A stretch of 26,741 nucleotides of DNA from Eubacterium sp. GTDB taxonomy: Bacteria; Bacillota_A; Clostridia; Lachnospirales; Lachnospiraceae. The notes beneath the pieces were generated by a model that saw only the letters and a program-made list of their open reading frames with translations, ran no database searches and was not told the origin of the DNA. The stretch lies in assembly GCA_023663915.1 (NCBI GenBank), contig JAMPGN010000031.1, positions 1 through 26,741 of the forward strand, written 5' to 3'. A program made the translations under genes and the position numbers. Position 1 is the stretch's first letter; each line of letters opens with the position of its first letter. Shown piece after piece: positions 13,793 through 22,725 of the stretch.

Positions 13793-16168
13793 ATGGATGA
13801 CAATTTGAATCAGTATGACGGCGGATCGAATCGCGGTCCTGGTGGACCAGGCGGACCGGGCGGCCCGAATAACAACGGCGGTCATGGCGGACCGGGCGGC
13901 AGCGGCAATGATCCTCGGAAGCAGAGTCTGATCATGCTTGTGATCGCCGCGTTGGTCACGCTGTTTTGCATCAGTATGTTTATGAGAATGATGACTGGAG
14001 CCAGCAATCAGGAGATCACCTACAATGCGTTTGTGAAGATGGTGGAAGACGGGGATGTCAAGAGCGTTACGGTGGAGTCGGACCGGATCATCATTTATCC
14101 GAAAGAAGGACAGACAACCTCTCCTTTTATGTACGGATATAACCTAGGCAGCATGACTTATTATACGGGCAAGCTGGAAGATGACGACACGCTGACACAG
14201 CGTTTATTGGAACACAATATTGATGTGAATAAGCAGACGTCGGATAGTTCTAGCATTATCATGACGGTGCTGCTCTATTATGTATTGCCGATTCTTTTGA
14301 TGTGGGGGCTGCTTAGCCTGTTGTTCCGTCGCATGGGCGGCAAGGGCGGTCCTATGGGCGTAGGTAAGAGTACGGCAAAGGCATATGTACAGAAAGAAAC
14401 GGGAATTACTTTTAAAGACGTTGCGGGTGAGGACGAGGCGAAGGAATCTCTGGTGGAAGTGGTAGACTTTCTGCATAACCCCGGCAAGTACGCCAAGATC
14501 GGCGCGAGACTGCCGAAGGGCGCGCTTTTGGTCGGACCGCCCGGAACCGGTAAGACGCTGCTGGCCAAAGCGGTTGCCGGAGAAGCCCATGTGCCGTTCT
14601 TTTCGTTGTCCGGTTCGGATTTTATCGAGCTGTATGTCGGCGTGGGTGCATCCCGTGTCCGTGATCTGTTTAAGGAAGCGGAGAAAAATGCGCCGTGTAT
14701 CGTATTCATTGACGAGATTGACGCGATCGGCAGAAGCAGGGATTCCAAGTACGGCGGCGGCAACGAGGAGAGAGAGCAGACATTGAATCAGCTTTTGTCT
14801 GAGATGGACGGTTTCGACGGCAGAAAGGGTATCATCATTCTGGCGGCGACCAACCGACCAGAGATTCTGGATAAGGCGCTGCTTCGTCCGGGACGTTTTG
14901 ACCGGAGAATTATCGTAGATAAGCCCGATTTGAAAGGGCGTGTGGAGATTTTGAAAGTACATGCCAAGGATGTGCGCATGGACGAGACGGTAGATTTGAA
15001 TGAGATCGCGCTGGCGACTTCCGGGGCGGTCGGTTCTGATCTTGCCAATATGATTAATGAGGCGGCGATCAATGCCGTCAAGACGGGCAGGGAATATGTG
15101 AGCCAGAGGGATCTGTTTGACGCCGTTGAGCAGGTGCTTGTGGGAAAAGAAAAGAAAGACCGCGTCATGAGCAAGGAGGAGCGCAAGATCGTCTCTTATC
15201 ATGAAGTGGGTCATGCGCTGATCAGTGCGTTACAGAAAAACTCTGAGCCGGTGCAGAAGATCACGATTGTGCCGAGGACAATGGGGGCGTTAGGATATGT
15301 CATGCATGTGCCGGAAGAGGAGAAATATCTGGATACCGAGGCGGAACTTCGTGACAGGCTGGTAAGTCTTTTGGGCGGACGTGCTGCGGAGGAGATTTTC
15401 TTCGATACGGTGACGACAGGTGCGGCGAACGATATCGAGCAGGCGACAAGTATTGCACGAAATATGATTACTCGATTCGGTATGAGTAAGAAATTCGGGC
15501 TTATGGGGCTTGCTACGGTGGAGAGCCAGTATTTGGAAGGAAGAGCATCCTTAACATGTTCTGACGTGACGGCGGCGGATATCGATACGGAAGTCATGAA
15601 GATGCTCCGTGACAGTTATAAGCAGGCGAAGAAACTTCTCAAGGAAAACCGTGAGATCATGGATAAGCTAGCGGCGTATCTGATCGAGAAAGAGACAATC
15701 ACTGGCAAAGAGTTCATGAAAATTTTCCGTAAGGAAAAGGGAATCCCGGAGCCGGAAGAAGATGAGGCGGAAGGACAAAAAGGCGAGGAGAGGATGCCGG
15801 AACGGGTAGTGGAGACACCAGCTACGGCAGTGCCGCCGATACAGCCGCCGTTGCCTGTGCCGGGGCAGCCGCCAATGCCACAAGGACAGCAGCCGTCATC
15901 GAATATGCAGCAACAGATGCCGGGGCAGCAGTCTGTGACAGGCTGGCAGCAACCGTCGATACCGCAGCCGCCTTTTATGGGACAGCAGCCAGCATCGGGC
16001 ACGCAACAACAAATGCCGGAGCCGCAGCCGTCTGCAGCAGAACAACAGGCGAACGGTCAGCCGCAGGGCAAGGAGGAGCCACGTTGGATGCCGCCGGCAC
16101 AGCCACAGCCAGAAAACCGTGGATTATTTTCGCAGGCGCCGGAACCGAAGGATGATAATAAGCAATAG
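13793..16168 (+). CDS. ftsH: ATP-dependent zinc metalloprotease FtsH
   Basis: A 791-residue membrane protease that degrades damaged or regulatory membrane and cytosolic proteins as a hexamer. In order: a glycine/proline/asparagine-rich N-terminus (about 9-42), membrane helix 1 (about 45-68), an outer domain to about 150, and membrane helix 2 (about 152-178). The AAA domain then has Walker A GPPGTGKT (247-254), Walker B CIVFIDEIDA and the second region of homology RPGRFDR. The M41 peptidase domain has zinc motif HEVGH at 470-474. From about residue 655 there is an unusual 130-residue Pro/Gln/Met-rich tail. FtsH is normally about 600-700 residues. An A/G-rich site (AAAGTGAGG) precedes the ATG. 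Confidence 0.96.
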   Translation: MDDNLNQYDGGSNRGPGGPGGPGGPNNNGGHGGPGGSGNDPRKQSLIMLVIAALVTLFCISMFMRMMTGASNQEITYNAFVKMVEDGDVKSVTVESDRIIIYPKEGQTTSPFMYGYNLGSMTYYTGKLEDDDTLTQRLLEHNIDVNKQTSDSSSIIMTVLLYYVLPILLMWGLLSLLFRRMGGKGGPMGVGKSTAKAYVQKETGITFKDVAGEDEAKESLVEVVDFLHNPGKYAKIGARLPKGALLVGPPGTGKTLLAKAVAGEAHVPFFSLSGSDFIELYVGVGASRVRDLFKEAEKNAPCIVFIDEIDAIGRSRDSKYGGGNEEREQTLNQLLSEMDGFDGRKGIIILAATNRPEILDKALLRPGRFDRRIIVDKPDLKGRVEILKVHAKDVRMDETVDLNEIALATSGAVGSDLANMINEAAINAVKTGREYVSQRDLFDAVEQVLVGKEKKDRVMSKEERKIVSYHEVGHALISALQKNSEPVQKITIVPRTMGALGYVMHVPEEEKYLDTEAELRDRLVSLLGGRAAEEIFFDTVTTGAANDIEQATSIARNMITRFGMSKKFGLMGLATVESQYLEGRASLTCSDVTAADIDTEVMKMLRDSYKQAKKLLKENREIMDKLAAYLIEKETITGKEFMKIFRKEKGIPEPEEDEAEGQKGEERMPERVVETPATAVPPIQPPLPVPGQPPMPQGQQPSSNMQQQMPGQQSVTGWQQPSIPQPPFMGQQPASGTQQQMPEPQPSAAEQQANGQPQGKEEPRWMPPAQPQPENRGLFSQAPEPKDDNKQ

Positions 16169-16185
16169 GCATAAATAGATTAGAA

Positions 16186-16220
16186 AAGGCAAAGTCATTT
16201 TTACGGATTGGCTTTGCCTT
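16186..16220 (+). terminator. Probable terminator after ftsH
   Basis: AAGGCAAAGTC (16186-16196) pairs with GGCTTTGCCTT (16210-16220), with one G-U pair. The following ATTTC is a weak U-tract, so efficiency may be modest. Confidence 0.65.
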
Positions 16221-16284
16221 ATTTCACCTATATAATAGAAATTGAACAAATTTTTATGCACAAAATGAGTCAGAGGAACTACGT

Positions 16285-18156
16285 ATGTTTGATTTTGATG
16301 AGGAATTAAAAAAACTTCCAACTTCTCCCGGCGTCTATCTAATGCATGATGACGCGGATACGATTATCTATGTCGGTAAAGCGGTCAACCTGCATAACAG
16401 GGTGCGTTCTTATTTCCGTAAGATCGTCGGGCGGGGGCCTCAGATCGATAAGATGGTACAGCAGATTGCACGGTTTGAGTATATCGTGACGGATTCGGAA
16501 CTCGAAGCGCTGGTGTTAGAAAATAATCTGATTAAAGAATACAGCCCGAAGTACAATACAATGCTCAAGGACGATAAAACCTATCCATATATCAAGGTGA
16601 CTATGGGTGAAGAGTACCCGCGAATCCTTTTTTCCAGGGAGATGAAAAAAGACCGCTCCAAATATTTCGGACCTTATACCAGTGCGGCGGCAGTCAAGGA
16701 TACGATTGACCTTATGAATAAACTGTATCAGCTCAAGACATGCAACCGGAAATTGCCAAGGGATATCGGACTGGAACGACCTTGCCTGAATTATCATATT
16801 AAGCAATGTATGGCGCCTTGCCAGGGATATATCGGTAAGGAGGAATATCGTGCGCGGGTGGAACGGGCTTTGGATTTTTTGAATGGAAATTATAAGCCTC
16901 TTTTAAAAGAGCTTGAAGAGAAAATGACACAAGCGTCAGAAAATTTGGAATTTGAGGACGCGATACGCTACCGTGATTTGTATAACAGTGTCAAAAGTGT
17001 GGCACAAAAGCAGAAAATTACGGACAGTAACGGAGAAGATAAAGACATTCTGGCATTGGCGAAGGACGAGACAGATGCGGTGGTGCAGGTCTTTTTTGTG
17101 CGGGATGGCAAGCTGATCGGCAGGGAGCATTTCTATATGACCCATGTGCAAGGTTATGGCAGTGCGCAGATATTGCTGGATTTTGTGAAACAGTTTTATG
17201 CGGGAACACCTTTTATCCCTAAGGAGCTGATGTTGCAGGAGGAAATCGCGGACATTGAAATTCTGGAAAAGTGGTTGAGCGCGCGCAAGGGCAGCAGAGT
17301 CTATCTGCGCGTGCCGAAAAAAGGCACAAAAGAGAAGCTGGTGGAACTGGCGGCGCAGAACGCACACCTTGTTCTCAGTCAGGATAAAGAGCGTATAAAG
17401 CGCGAAGAGGGACGAACGATCGGTGCGGTGAAGGAGATTGCCGCGCTGCTTGATTTAGAGCATGTGAGCCGTATGGAAGCCTATGACATCTCGAATATCA
17501 GCGGTTTTGCCAATGTGGGTTCGATGGTCGTGTTTGAGAAGGGCAAGGCGAAGCGTAGCGACTATAGAAAGTTCCGTATCCAGTCCGTATCGGGTCCCGA
17601 TGATTATGCGTGCATGAAAGAGGTGCTGACGAGACGGTTTGTGCACGGCATGGAAGAAAAAGAGGAATTGAACCGTAAAGAGGTGGATCACGAGTTCGGC
17701 AGTTTTACGAAATTCCCCGATTTACTGCTGATGGATGGCGGCAGGGGACAGGTGAATATTGCGCTGCAGGTATTGGAAGAATTGCATCTTGACATTCCGG
17801 TGTGCGGTATGGTGAAGGATGACAACCACCGTACCAGAGGATTGTATTATCATAACATAGAGATTCCCATTGATACACATTCGGAAGGGTTTAAGCTGAT
17901 TACGAGGATACAGGATGAGGCGCATAGGTTTGCCATCGAGTATCATCGCTCTCTGCGTTCTAAGGCGCAGGTGAAGTCCGTGCTGGACGAGATACCGGGC
18001 GTGGGTCCGGCGAGACGTAAGGCGCTTATGAAGCACTTCGGGTCTATTAATGAGATCAAGGAAGCGTCGGTGGAGCGTCTGTGCGAGGTGCAGGAGATAC
18101 CGGAGCATATCGGGCAGCAGATTTATGAGTTTTTCAGGAAGGATTCGCAGGAATAG
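16285..18156 (+). CDS. uvrC: Excinuclease ABC subunit C
   Basis: 623 residues, full length for the nuclease subunit of UvrABC nucleotide excision repair, which makes both cuts around a lesion. The N-terminal GIY-YIG domain begins at PGVYLM (about 15) with [10 protein letters not shown]. Four cysteines (153, 167, 175, 179) match the cluster reported to hold iron-sulfur in some UvrC proteins. The UVR motif, which contacts UvrB, is at about 205-240 ([11 protein letters not shown]). The RNase H-like endonuclease domain follows, with YDISNISG and [12 protein letters not shown]. The helix-hairpin-helix pair is at about 565-615 ([18 protein letters not shown]). AGAGGA lies 8 bases before the ATG. 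No uvrA or uvrB is in the window. Confidence 0.96.
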   Translation: MFDFDEELKKLPTSPGVYLMHDDADTIIYVGKAVNLHNRVRSYFRKIVGRGPQIDKMVQQIARFEYIVTDSELEALVLENNLIKEYSPKYNTMLKDDKTYPYIKVTMGEEYPRILFSREMKKDRSKYFGPYTSAAAVKDTIDLMNKLYQLKTCNRKLPRDIGLERPCLNYHIKQCMAPCQGYIGKEEYRARVERALDFLNGNYKPLLKELEEKMTQASENLEFEDAIRYRDLYNSVKSVAQKQKITDSNGEDKDILALAKDETDAVVQVFFVRDGKLIGREHFYMTHVQGYGSAQILLDFVKQFYAGTPFIPKELMLQEEIADIEILEKWLSARKGSRVYLRVPKKGTKEKLVELAAQNAHLVLSQDKERIKREEGRTIGAVKEIAALLDLEHVSRMEAYDISNISGFANVGSMVVFEKGKAKRSDYRKFRIQSVSGPDDYACMKEVLTRRFVHGMEEKEELNRKEVDHEFGSFTKFPDLLLMDGGRGQVNIALQVLEELHLDIPVCGMVKDDNHRTRGLYYHNIEIPIDTHSEGFKLITRIQDEAHRFAIEYHRSLRSKAQVKSVLDEIPGVGPARRKALMKHFGSINEIKEASVERLCEVQEIPEHIGQQIYEFFRKDSQE

Positions 18157-18213
18157 AGATAAAAGCATCTTTTCATGCGATGGTGAAATATGCTTGTGTG
18201 TCGCCATGGCATT

Positions 18214-19554
18214 TCACATAATGGATTGCATTTTCAAATATCGTTTTAGCAGAAAGGCACAAAAATAAGGGAAGGTATATATTTTGTTTGCATAACCGAT
18301 ATTTCCTGCGGTGAGTTTGATTCCGTGCTGTATATCTGTGTATTTTTTATTTTCAATAAGTGAAGCCAATGACTTGGATTGGTTTTTGTTTGCTTTTACT
18401 TCTACAGGTATCAGTTCTTTTTGAGAGCGCACGAAGAAATCTTCTTCTAACGTTGAATTTTCTTTTTTAAAATAATAGAGTCCGAGACCTTGTTTCATAA
18501 ATGCCTCTGCGATAAAGTTTTCATAGAGGGCGCCTTTATAGACACCAAGATTCTTGTTAGCTCTGAGATCTTCTTGCGCCTCTTCGTCCAAAGTGGCGAT
18601 CAGGAGCCCTGTATCTGAATAGTATAACTTGAATTTTGATGCGTCATAATTTCCTTTTAAGGGAAGTTCCGGATAACTAAGGCAATAACAGGCACTGATT
18701 ATACCGGAATCAATCAGCCATTCTATGCATCCGGAATATTCCCTGGAACGGGCATTTTTTTCCAGTTTATTAAACTGAAATTTTTTGTTTTCTTTTGCAA
18801 GTTGCGTTGGAATATTGCGATAAATATTAATAATCTTGGATTGTTCGAGACCTGATGCATATTTTCTGACATCCTCTTCATAATCAAGTAATATTTGCTT
18901 CTGAATATCCAGTGAACCTGCAAAATGCCCATTTTCAATATAGGATTTCACAACGGCAGGCATACCGCCAAGTACACAATAGTCTATAAATAAGGAATGG
19001 TATACATTTCGTTCGGTTTCACCAAACGGTAGGGTTTCCAACATATGAGACATAAGGGATTCCATTTGTACATCAGAATATCCTTTTGCCCATAAAAACT
19101 CTTCAAAATCAAGAGAATACATAGAATAATCTGTTTTATAACCAACACTGTTGCTGTGGATTTTTTGATAGTTTATGCCGAGCATAGAACCACTGCAGAT
19201 TACATCGTATCGTCCATCTATTTTGAAGGATTTTAGTGATGTAGCGATATCGGGATATTCCTGAAGTTCATCAAATATAATAAGAGTATTGTTTTCGATG
19301 AATTGTTTGGAAGGATCAATAAGAGTTATATTTTTTATTATATTTTCAACATCATATCCGTCGTTTACAATGGATTTGTATTTTTGTTCAAGCACAAAGT
19401 TTATATATATAATGTTTAAATAGTGTTCTTTGGCAAAATGAAGGATGGATTCGGTTTTGCCGATTTGCCGGGCTCCTTTGACGATCAATGGCAGATGTGA
19501 TTTGTTGTCTTTCCAGTTTATAAGATATTCATCTATTTTCCGTTTTAGGTACAT
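18214..19554 (-). CDS. AAA_14 / DUF4143 family ATPase
   Basis: 446 residues. The N-terminal AAA module has a Walker A-type loop VKGARQIGKTES (about 24-35), Walker B LIIFDELQEYP and a sensor-like VICSGSMLG. A helical linker follows. The C-terminal DUF4143 domain has a PD-(D/E)XK-like core, seen as LYENFIAEAFMKQ, followed by EEDFFVRSQKELIPVEVKA, where D...E-V-K fits the nuclease signature. GGAGGA lies 8 bases before the ATG. This large family is widespread in Bacteria and Archaea, highly variable and usually of unknown role. Its codons and base composition are visibly more A+T-rich than uvrC and hprK on either side, and it faces against both. Insertion by horizontal transfer is likely (inference). 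Confidence 0.88.
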   Translation of the reverse strand: MYLKRKIDEYLINWKDNKSHLPLIVKGARQIGKTESILHFAKEHYLNIIYINFVLEQKYKSIVNDGYDVENIIKNITLIDPSKQFIENNTLIIFDELQEYPDIATSLKSFKIDGRYDVICSGSMLGINYQKIHSNSVGYKTDYSMYSLDFEEFLWAKGYSDVQMESLMSHMLETLPFGETERNVYHSLFIDYCVLGGMPAVVKSYIENGHFAGSLDIQKQILLDYEEDVRKYASGLEQSKIINIYRNIPTQLAKENKKFQFNKLEKNARSREYSGCIEWLIDSGIISACYCLSYPELPLKGNYDASKFKLYYSDTGLLIATLDEEAQEDLRANKNLGVYKGALYENFIAEAFMKQGLGLYYFKKENSTLEEDFFVRSQKELIPVEVKANKNQSKSLASLIENKKYTDIQHGIKLTAGNIGYANKIYTFPYFCAFLLKRYLKMQSIM

Positions 19555-19648
19555 GGTATTGTTCCTCCAGTCTTGAGTATAGTATATTCTTTCTCTACGC
19601 CGTTTTCAATATGGAAATCACAAAAAATGAGGAAGATATTAAAAATGT

Positions 19649-19694
19649 ATCACATTTTATGAGTGAAATATAGCAATTAAATCACATTTTATGA
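19649..19694. repeat. Two exact 14-bp direct repeats in the divergent spacer
   Basis: ATCACATTTTATGA occurs at 19649-19662 and 19681-19694, 32 bp apart (about three helical turns). The spacer between the DUF4143 ATPase and hprK is 287 bp and otherwise holds only the hprK promoter. The repeat has partial dyad symmetry (TCA...TGA), as expected of a regulator site. Confidence 0.65.
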
Positions 19695-19761
19695 AAAATC
19701 CAATAATTTGTCGAAAAGATAATTCACGGAATTTTCCTGCCGCTTGCCGGCTCTCAAATAA

Positions 19762-19790
19762 TTGCGAACCTCTCTTTTGTATGCTACAAT
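19762..19790 (+). promoter_or_regulatory. Promoter of the hprK operon
   Basis: TTGCGA (19762-19767), a 17-bp spacer and an extended -10 TGCTACAAT (TACAAT at 19785-19790), about 52 bases before the hprK start codon. It appears to drive the six-gene operon to the terminator at 24811-24841. Confidence 0.72.
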
Positions 19791-19841
19791 ATACAAGGGT
19801 TCTTATGAATATTATATTACATCAAGCACAAGGAGAAGGAT

Positions 19842-20783
19842 ATGGCAAGCATTAAGTTAACGAAAGTCATCGAGAAATTTAAGCTAGAGAATCTCACACC
19901 CGAAATCGATATCTCCAAGATCAAGGTGATACAGCCGGATATCAACCGGCCGGCATTACAGATAGCGGGGTATTTCGAGCATTTTGAGACCACCCGTTTA
20001 CAGGTGGTGGGATTTGTGGAGTATTCTTATATGAATGGCCTTGACGAGGAAAGACAGATTGAAATCTATGAGAAACTTCTTAACAATCCGATTCCCGGAA
20101 TCATATTCTGCAGGGAGCTGCAGCCAAACGATCTGTTTAAGGAGACAGCGATCAAATACGGCGTACCGCTTTTGATGAGCAGGAAGGCGACTTCTGCATG
20201 TATGGCGGAGGTTATCCGATGGTTGAACGTAAAACTTGCACCTTGTATTTCCGTGCATGGCGTTCTGGTGGATGTATATGGTGAAGGCGTGCTGATCACC
20301 GGTGAGAGCGGCATTGGTAAATCGGAGGCGGCATTGGAGCTGATTAAGAGAGGACACCGTCTTGTGACCGATGACGTGGTGGAGATTAGGCGTGTGAGCG
20401 AGGACACGCTGGTCGGTTCCGCACCGGATATTACGAAGCACTTCATCGAACTTCGCGGTATCGGTATCGTGGATGTGAAAGCGCTTTTCGGTGCGTCGAG
20501 TGTCAAGGATACACAGAATATTGATCTGGTTATTCGTCTGGAAGACTGGGATAAAGAAAAGGAGTATGATCGCCTCGGTTTGGAGGAAGAATATACAGAG
20601 TACCTTGGTAACAAGGTGGTATGCCATAACATACCGATCAGACCGGGTCGGAATCTGGCGATTATCTGTGAATCTGCGGCGGTCAACCACCGTCAGAAAA
20701 AGATGGGTTACAACGCGGCGCAGGAATTGTACAAACGTGTGCAGGAGTCCTTGACGCGCAGGCAGGAAGAAGAGGAAGAGTAG
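19842..20783 (+). CDS. hprK: HPr kinase/phosphorylase
   Basis: 313 residues. The enzyme phosphorylates HPr (and Crh) on Ser46, and removes that phosphate, according to ATP, fructose bisphosphate and phosphate levels. It is the switch of carbon catabolite repression in Firmicutes. The N-terminal domain is followed by Walker A GESGIGKS at 154-161, TDDVVEIRR, and the family signature RGIGIVDVKALFG from residue 205. The tail ends in RRQEEEEE. AAGGAGAAGG lies just before the ATG. It heads an operon that also contains a glucokinase and, at the end, an HPr-like protein with an intact Ser46, so enzyme and probable substrate are made from one transcript. Confidence 0.96.
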   Translation: MASIKLTKVIEKFKLENLTPEIDISKIKVIQPDINRPALQIAGYFEHFETTRLQVVGFVEYSYMNGLDEERQIEIYEKLLNNPIPGIIFCRELQPNDLFKETAIKYGVPLLMSRKATSACMAEVIRWLNVKLAPCISVHGVLVDVYGEGVLITGESGIGKSEAALELIKRGHRLVTDDVVEIRRVSEDTLVGSAPDITKHFIELRGIGIVDVKALFGASSVKDTQNIDLVIRLEDWDKEKEYDRLGLEEEYTEYLGNKVVCHNIPIRPGRNLAIICESAAVNHRQKKMGYNAAQELYKRVQESLTRRQEEEEE

Positions 20784-20805
20784 AACGAAAGGGATGGTGA
20801 TCGGT

Positions 20806-21744
20806 ATGGCGAAATATATATTTGGAGTGGACGTAGGGGGCACGACTGTCAAGCTGGGATTATTTGATGAGGACGGTACGGTATTGGATAAATGGGAGAT
20901 CCCTACGAGAACAGAGAATGGTGGGGCAAATATCCTGCCGGACATCGCTGCAAGCATTCAGAATAAGATGTCTGAAAAAGAAATTGCAAAAGAGGACGTG
21001 GCAGGTGTCGGCGTAGGTGCGCCGGGACCGGTTGACGGTGAGGGCGTTATTCACAAGGCGGTCAATTTAGGCTGGGAAGAAATGAATCTGAAAAAGGAAC
21101 TGACCGCGCTTTTGGATGGTATGAGAGTGGAGGGCGGCAATGATGCCAATGTTGCGGCGCTCGGTGAGATGTGGAAAGGCGGCGGACAGGGCTACAAGAA
21201 TCTGGTAGCCGTTACGCTCGGAACCGGTGTGGGTGGTGGTATCATCATCAACGGCAGGATTATGACAGGAGCAACCGGATCGGGCGGCGAGATCGGGCAT
21301 ATTCATGTGGAAGATGAGGAGACGGAGGCATGCGGGTGCGGTAATTACGGCTGCCTTGAGGAGTACGCTTCCGCTACAGGTATTACGAGGCTTGCCAACA
21401 GAAGATTACAGGCAAGCGACAAGGACAGCACACTCAGACAAGGCGAAGTTTCCGCAAAGACGGTGTTTGATGCGGTAAAAGCCGGAGACGAGCTTGCGAT
21501 TGAGATTGCGCAGCAGTTTGGTGAATATCTTGGCAAGGGGCTTGCGGTGATCGCGGGTGTTGTCAATCCGGAAATATTTGTAATCGGTGGCGGGGTATCG
21601 AAGGCAGGAGAAGTGTTATTTGAGTATATTAAGCCTGCTTTTGACCGAACGGTCTTCCACGGATGCAAGGATACGCAGTTTGCACTTGCCACACTTGGAA
21701 ATGACGCCGGAATTTATGGGGCGGCAAGAATGGTATTGGATTAA
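20806..21744 (+). CDS. glcK: ROK family glucokinase
   Basis: A 312-residue sugar kinase of the ROK family, expected to phosphorylate glucose to glucose 6-phosphate. The N-terminal phosphate-binding motif is VDVGGTTVKLGLFD. The catalytic region has EGGNDANVAALGE, the glycine-rich GTGVGGGIIING and SGGEIGHIHV. The ROK zinc-binding cysteine motif is CGCGNYGCLEEYAS, and there is a C-terminal VIGGGVS loop. The ATG at 20806 is preferred over an ATG at 20794 that directly follows the AAAGGG ribosome binding site with no spacing. It lies 22 bases after hprK. Pairing a glucokinase with HprK couples glucose entry into glycolysis to the catabolite repression switch. Confidence 0.9.
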   Translation: MAKYIFGVDVGGTTVKLGLFDEDGTVLDKWEIPTRTENGGANILPDIAASIQNKMSEKEIAKEDVAGVGVGAPGPVDGEGVIHKAVNLGWEEMNLKKELTALLDGMRVEGGNDANVAALGEMWKGGGQGYKNLVAVTLGTGVGGGIIINGRIMTGATGSGGEIGHIHVEDEETEACGCGNYGCLEEYASATGITRLANRRLQASDKDSTLRQGEVSAKTVFDAVKAGDELAIEIAQQFGEYLGKGLAVIAGVVNPEIFVIGGGVSKAGEVLFEYIKPAFDRTVFHGCKDTQFALATLGNDAGIYGAARMVLD

Positions 21745-21801
21745 TTCTATTGGAATATAAATAATAGAAGAAGCAAATATGTGAAACGGACGGTATAAAT
21801 A

Positions 21802-22713
21802 TTGAGCGTATCGATGTATGAGTATATTAAGACGGTGATTCCGCTGGAACGCATCTTGTTCCATGAACCAATGAGTAAGCACACCACTTTTCGCGTGGGT
21901 GGAGAGGCGGAATGTCTCATTATAATACAGGACGAAGAAGAGCTTGTAAAGCTGATTCCTTATCTACATCAGATTGAGCAGGAATATTTTATTCTGGGAA
22001 ACGGTAGTAATCTGCTGGTGGGTGATAAAGGGTATCGCGGCATCGTGTTCAAGTTTGGCGGTCAGATGGAGCGGATTTGTGTCGAAGGAACCCATATTAC
22101 GGCGAAAGCGGGGGCATTGCTCTCCCAGGTGGCTATGGTGGCAAAAGAGAACAGTCTGACGGGATTGGAGTTTGCGGCGGGCATACCGGGCAGCATCGGC
22201 GGCGGTGTTGTGATGAATGCCGGGGCTTATGATGGGGAAATGAAAATGGTGGTAGAGTCTGTCCGGGGCATGGACAGGGACGGACAGATTTTGACATTAG
22301 ACAATGCTACGATGGAATTTGGATACCGCACGAGCGCGATCAAGTATCGGCCGATTGTTGTGTTGGAAGTGGTGTTACGGCTTGCGGAAGGCGACAGGGA
22401 TAAGATCGGAGAGCGGATTGAGGAACTTGCCAGACTTCGCCGGAGTAAACAACCGTTGGAATATCCAAGTGCGGGCAGTACTTTTAAGAGACCGGAAGGA
22501 TATTATGCGGGCAAACTCATTATGGATGCCGGTATGCGCGGTTATCGTATCGGCGGAGCGCAGGTGTCGGATAAGCACTGCGGTTTTGTCATTAATACAG
22601 GCAGTGCCACGGCGGCGGATATCCGGGAGGTAATTGAGGAAGTGCAGGAGCGGGTCAAAGAAAGATTCCATGTTTCACTGGAACCGGAAGTGGTTTTTCT
22701 GGGGGATTTTTAA
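21802..22713 (+). CDS. murB: UDP-N-acetylenolpyruvoylglucosamine reductase
   Basis: 303 residues. A cytosolic FAD enzyme that reduces UDP-GlcNAc-enolpyruvate to UDP-MurNAc in peptidoglycan synthesis. Visible motifs are KHTTFRVGGEA, the FAD-binding GNGSNLLVGD, AGIPGSIGGGVVMNAGAY, GYRTSAIKY, the catalytic serine region PSAGSTFKRP, and the final LEPEVVFLG glutamate. The order and spacing fit the type II MurB of Firmicutes. The start is uncertain. A TTG at 21802 gives an N-terminus that lines up with typical MurB and has a weak CGGACGG upstream; the next in-frame ATG is at 21814. A weak ribosome binding site is unusual in this operon. It is 57 bases after the glucokinase gene and 12 before rapZ. 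Confidence 0.93.
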   Translation: MSVSMYEYIKTVIPLERILFHEPMSKHTTFRVGGEAECLIIIQDEEELVKLIPYLHQIEQEYFILGNGSNLLVGDKGYRGIVFKFGGQMERICVEGTHITAKAGALLSQVAMVAKENSLTGLEFAAGIPGSIGGGVVMNAGAYDGEMKMVVESVRGMDRDGQILTLDNATMEFGYRTSAIKYRPIVVLEVVLRLAEGDRDKIGERIEELARLRRSKQPLEYPSAGSTFKRPEGYYAGKLIMDAGMRGYRIGGAQVSDKHCGFVINTGSATAADIREVIEEVQERVKERFHVSLEPEVVFLGDF

Positions 22714-22725
22714 GGAGAAAACTCT

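Noticed and set aside
14204..15214. 336-codon minus-strand frame opposite ftsH
   Set aside because: It is antisense to the FtsH AAA domain, with shadow-like composition and no start signals.
15830..16130. CAG/CCG-rich repetitive stretch
   Set aside because: It is coding sequence for the Pro/Gln-rich FtsH tail, in frame to the stop codon, not a separate repeat element.
18165..18217. Imperfect hairpins between uvrC and the DUF4143 ATPase as intrinsic terminators
   Set aside because: AAGCAT/ATGCTT and GTGAAAT/ATTTCAC pairings exist, but no T-run follows on either strand, so I did not call a terminator.
19998..20957. 319-codon minus-strand frame opposite hprK and the glucokinase start
   Set aside because: It spans two real genes and the gap between them, and has no recognisable motif.
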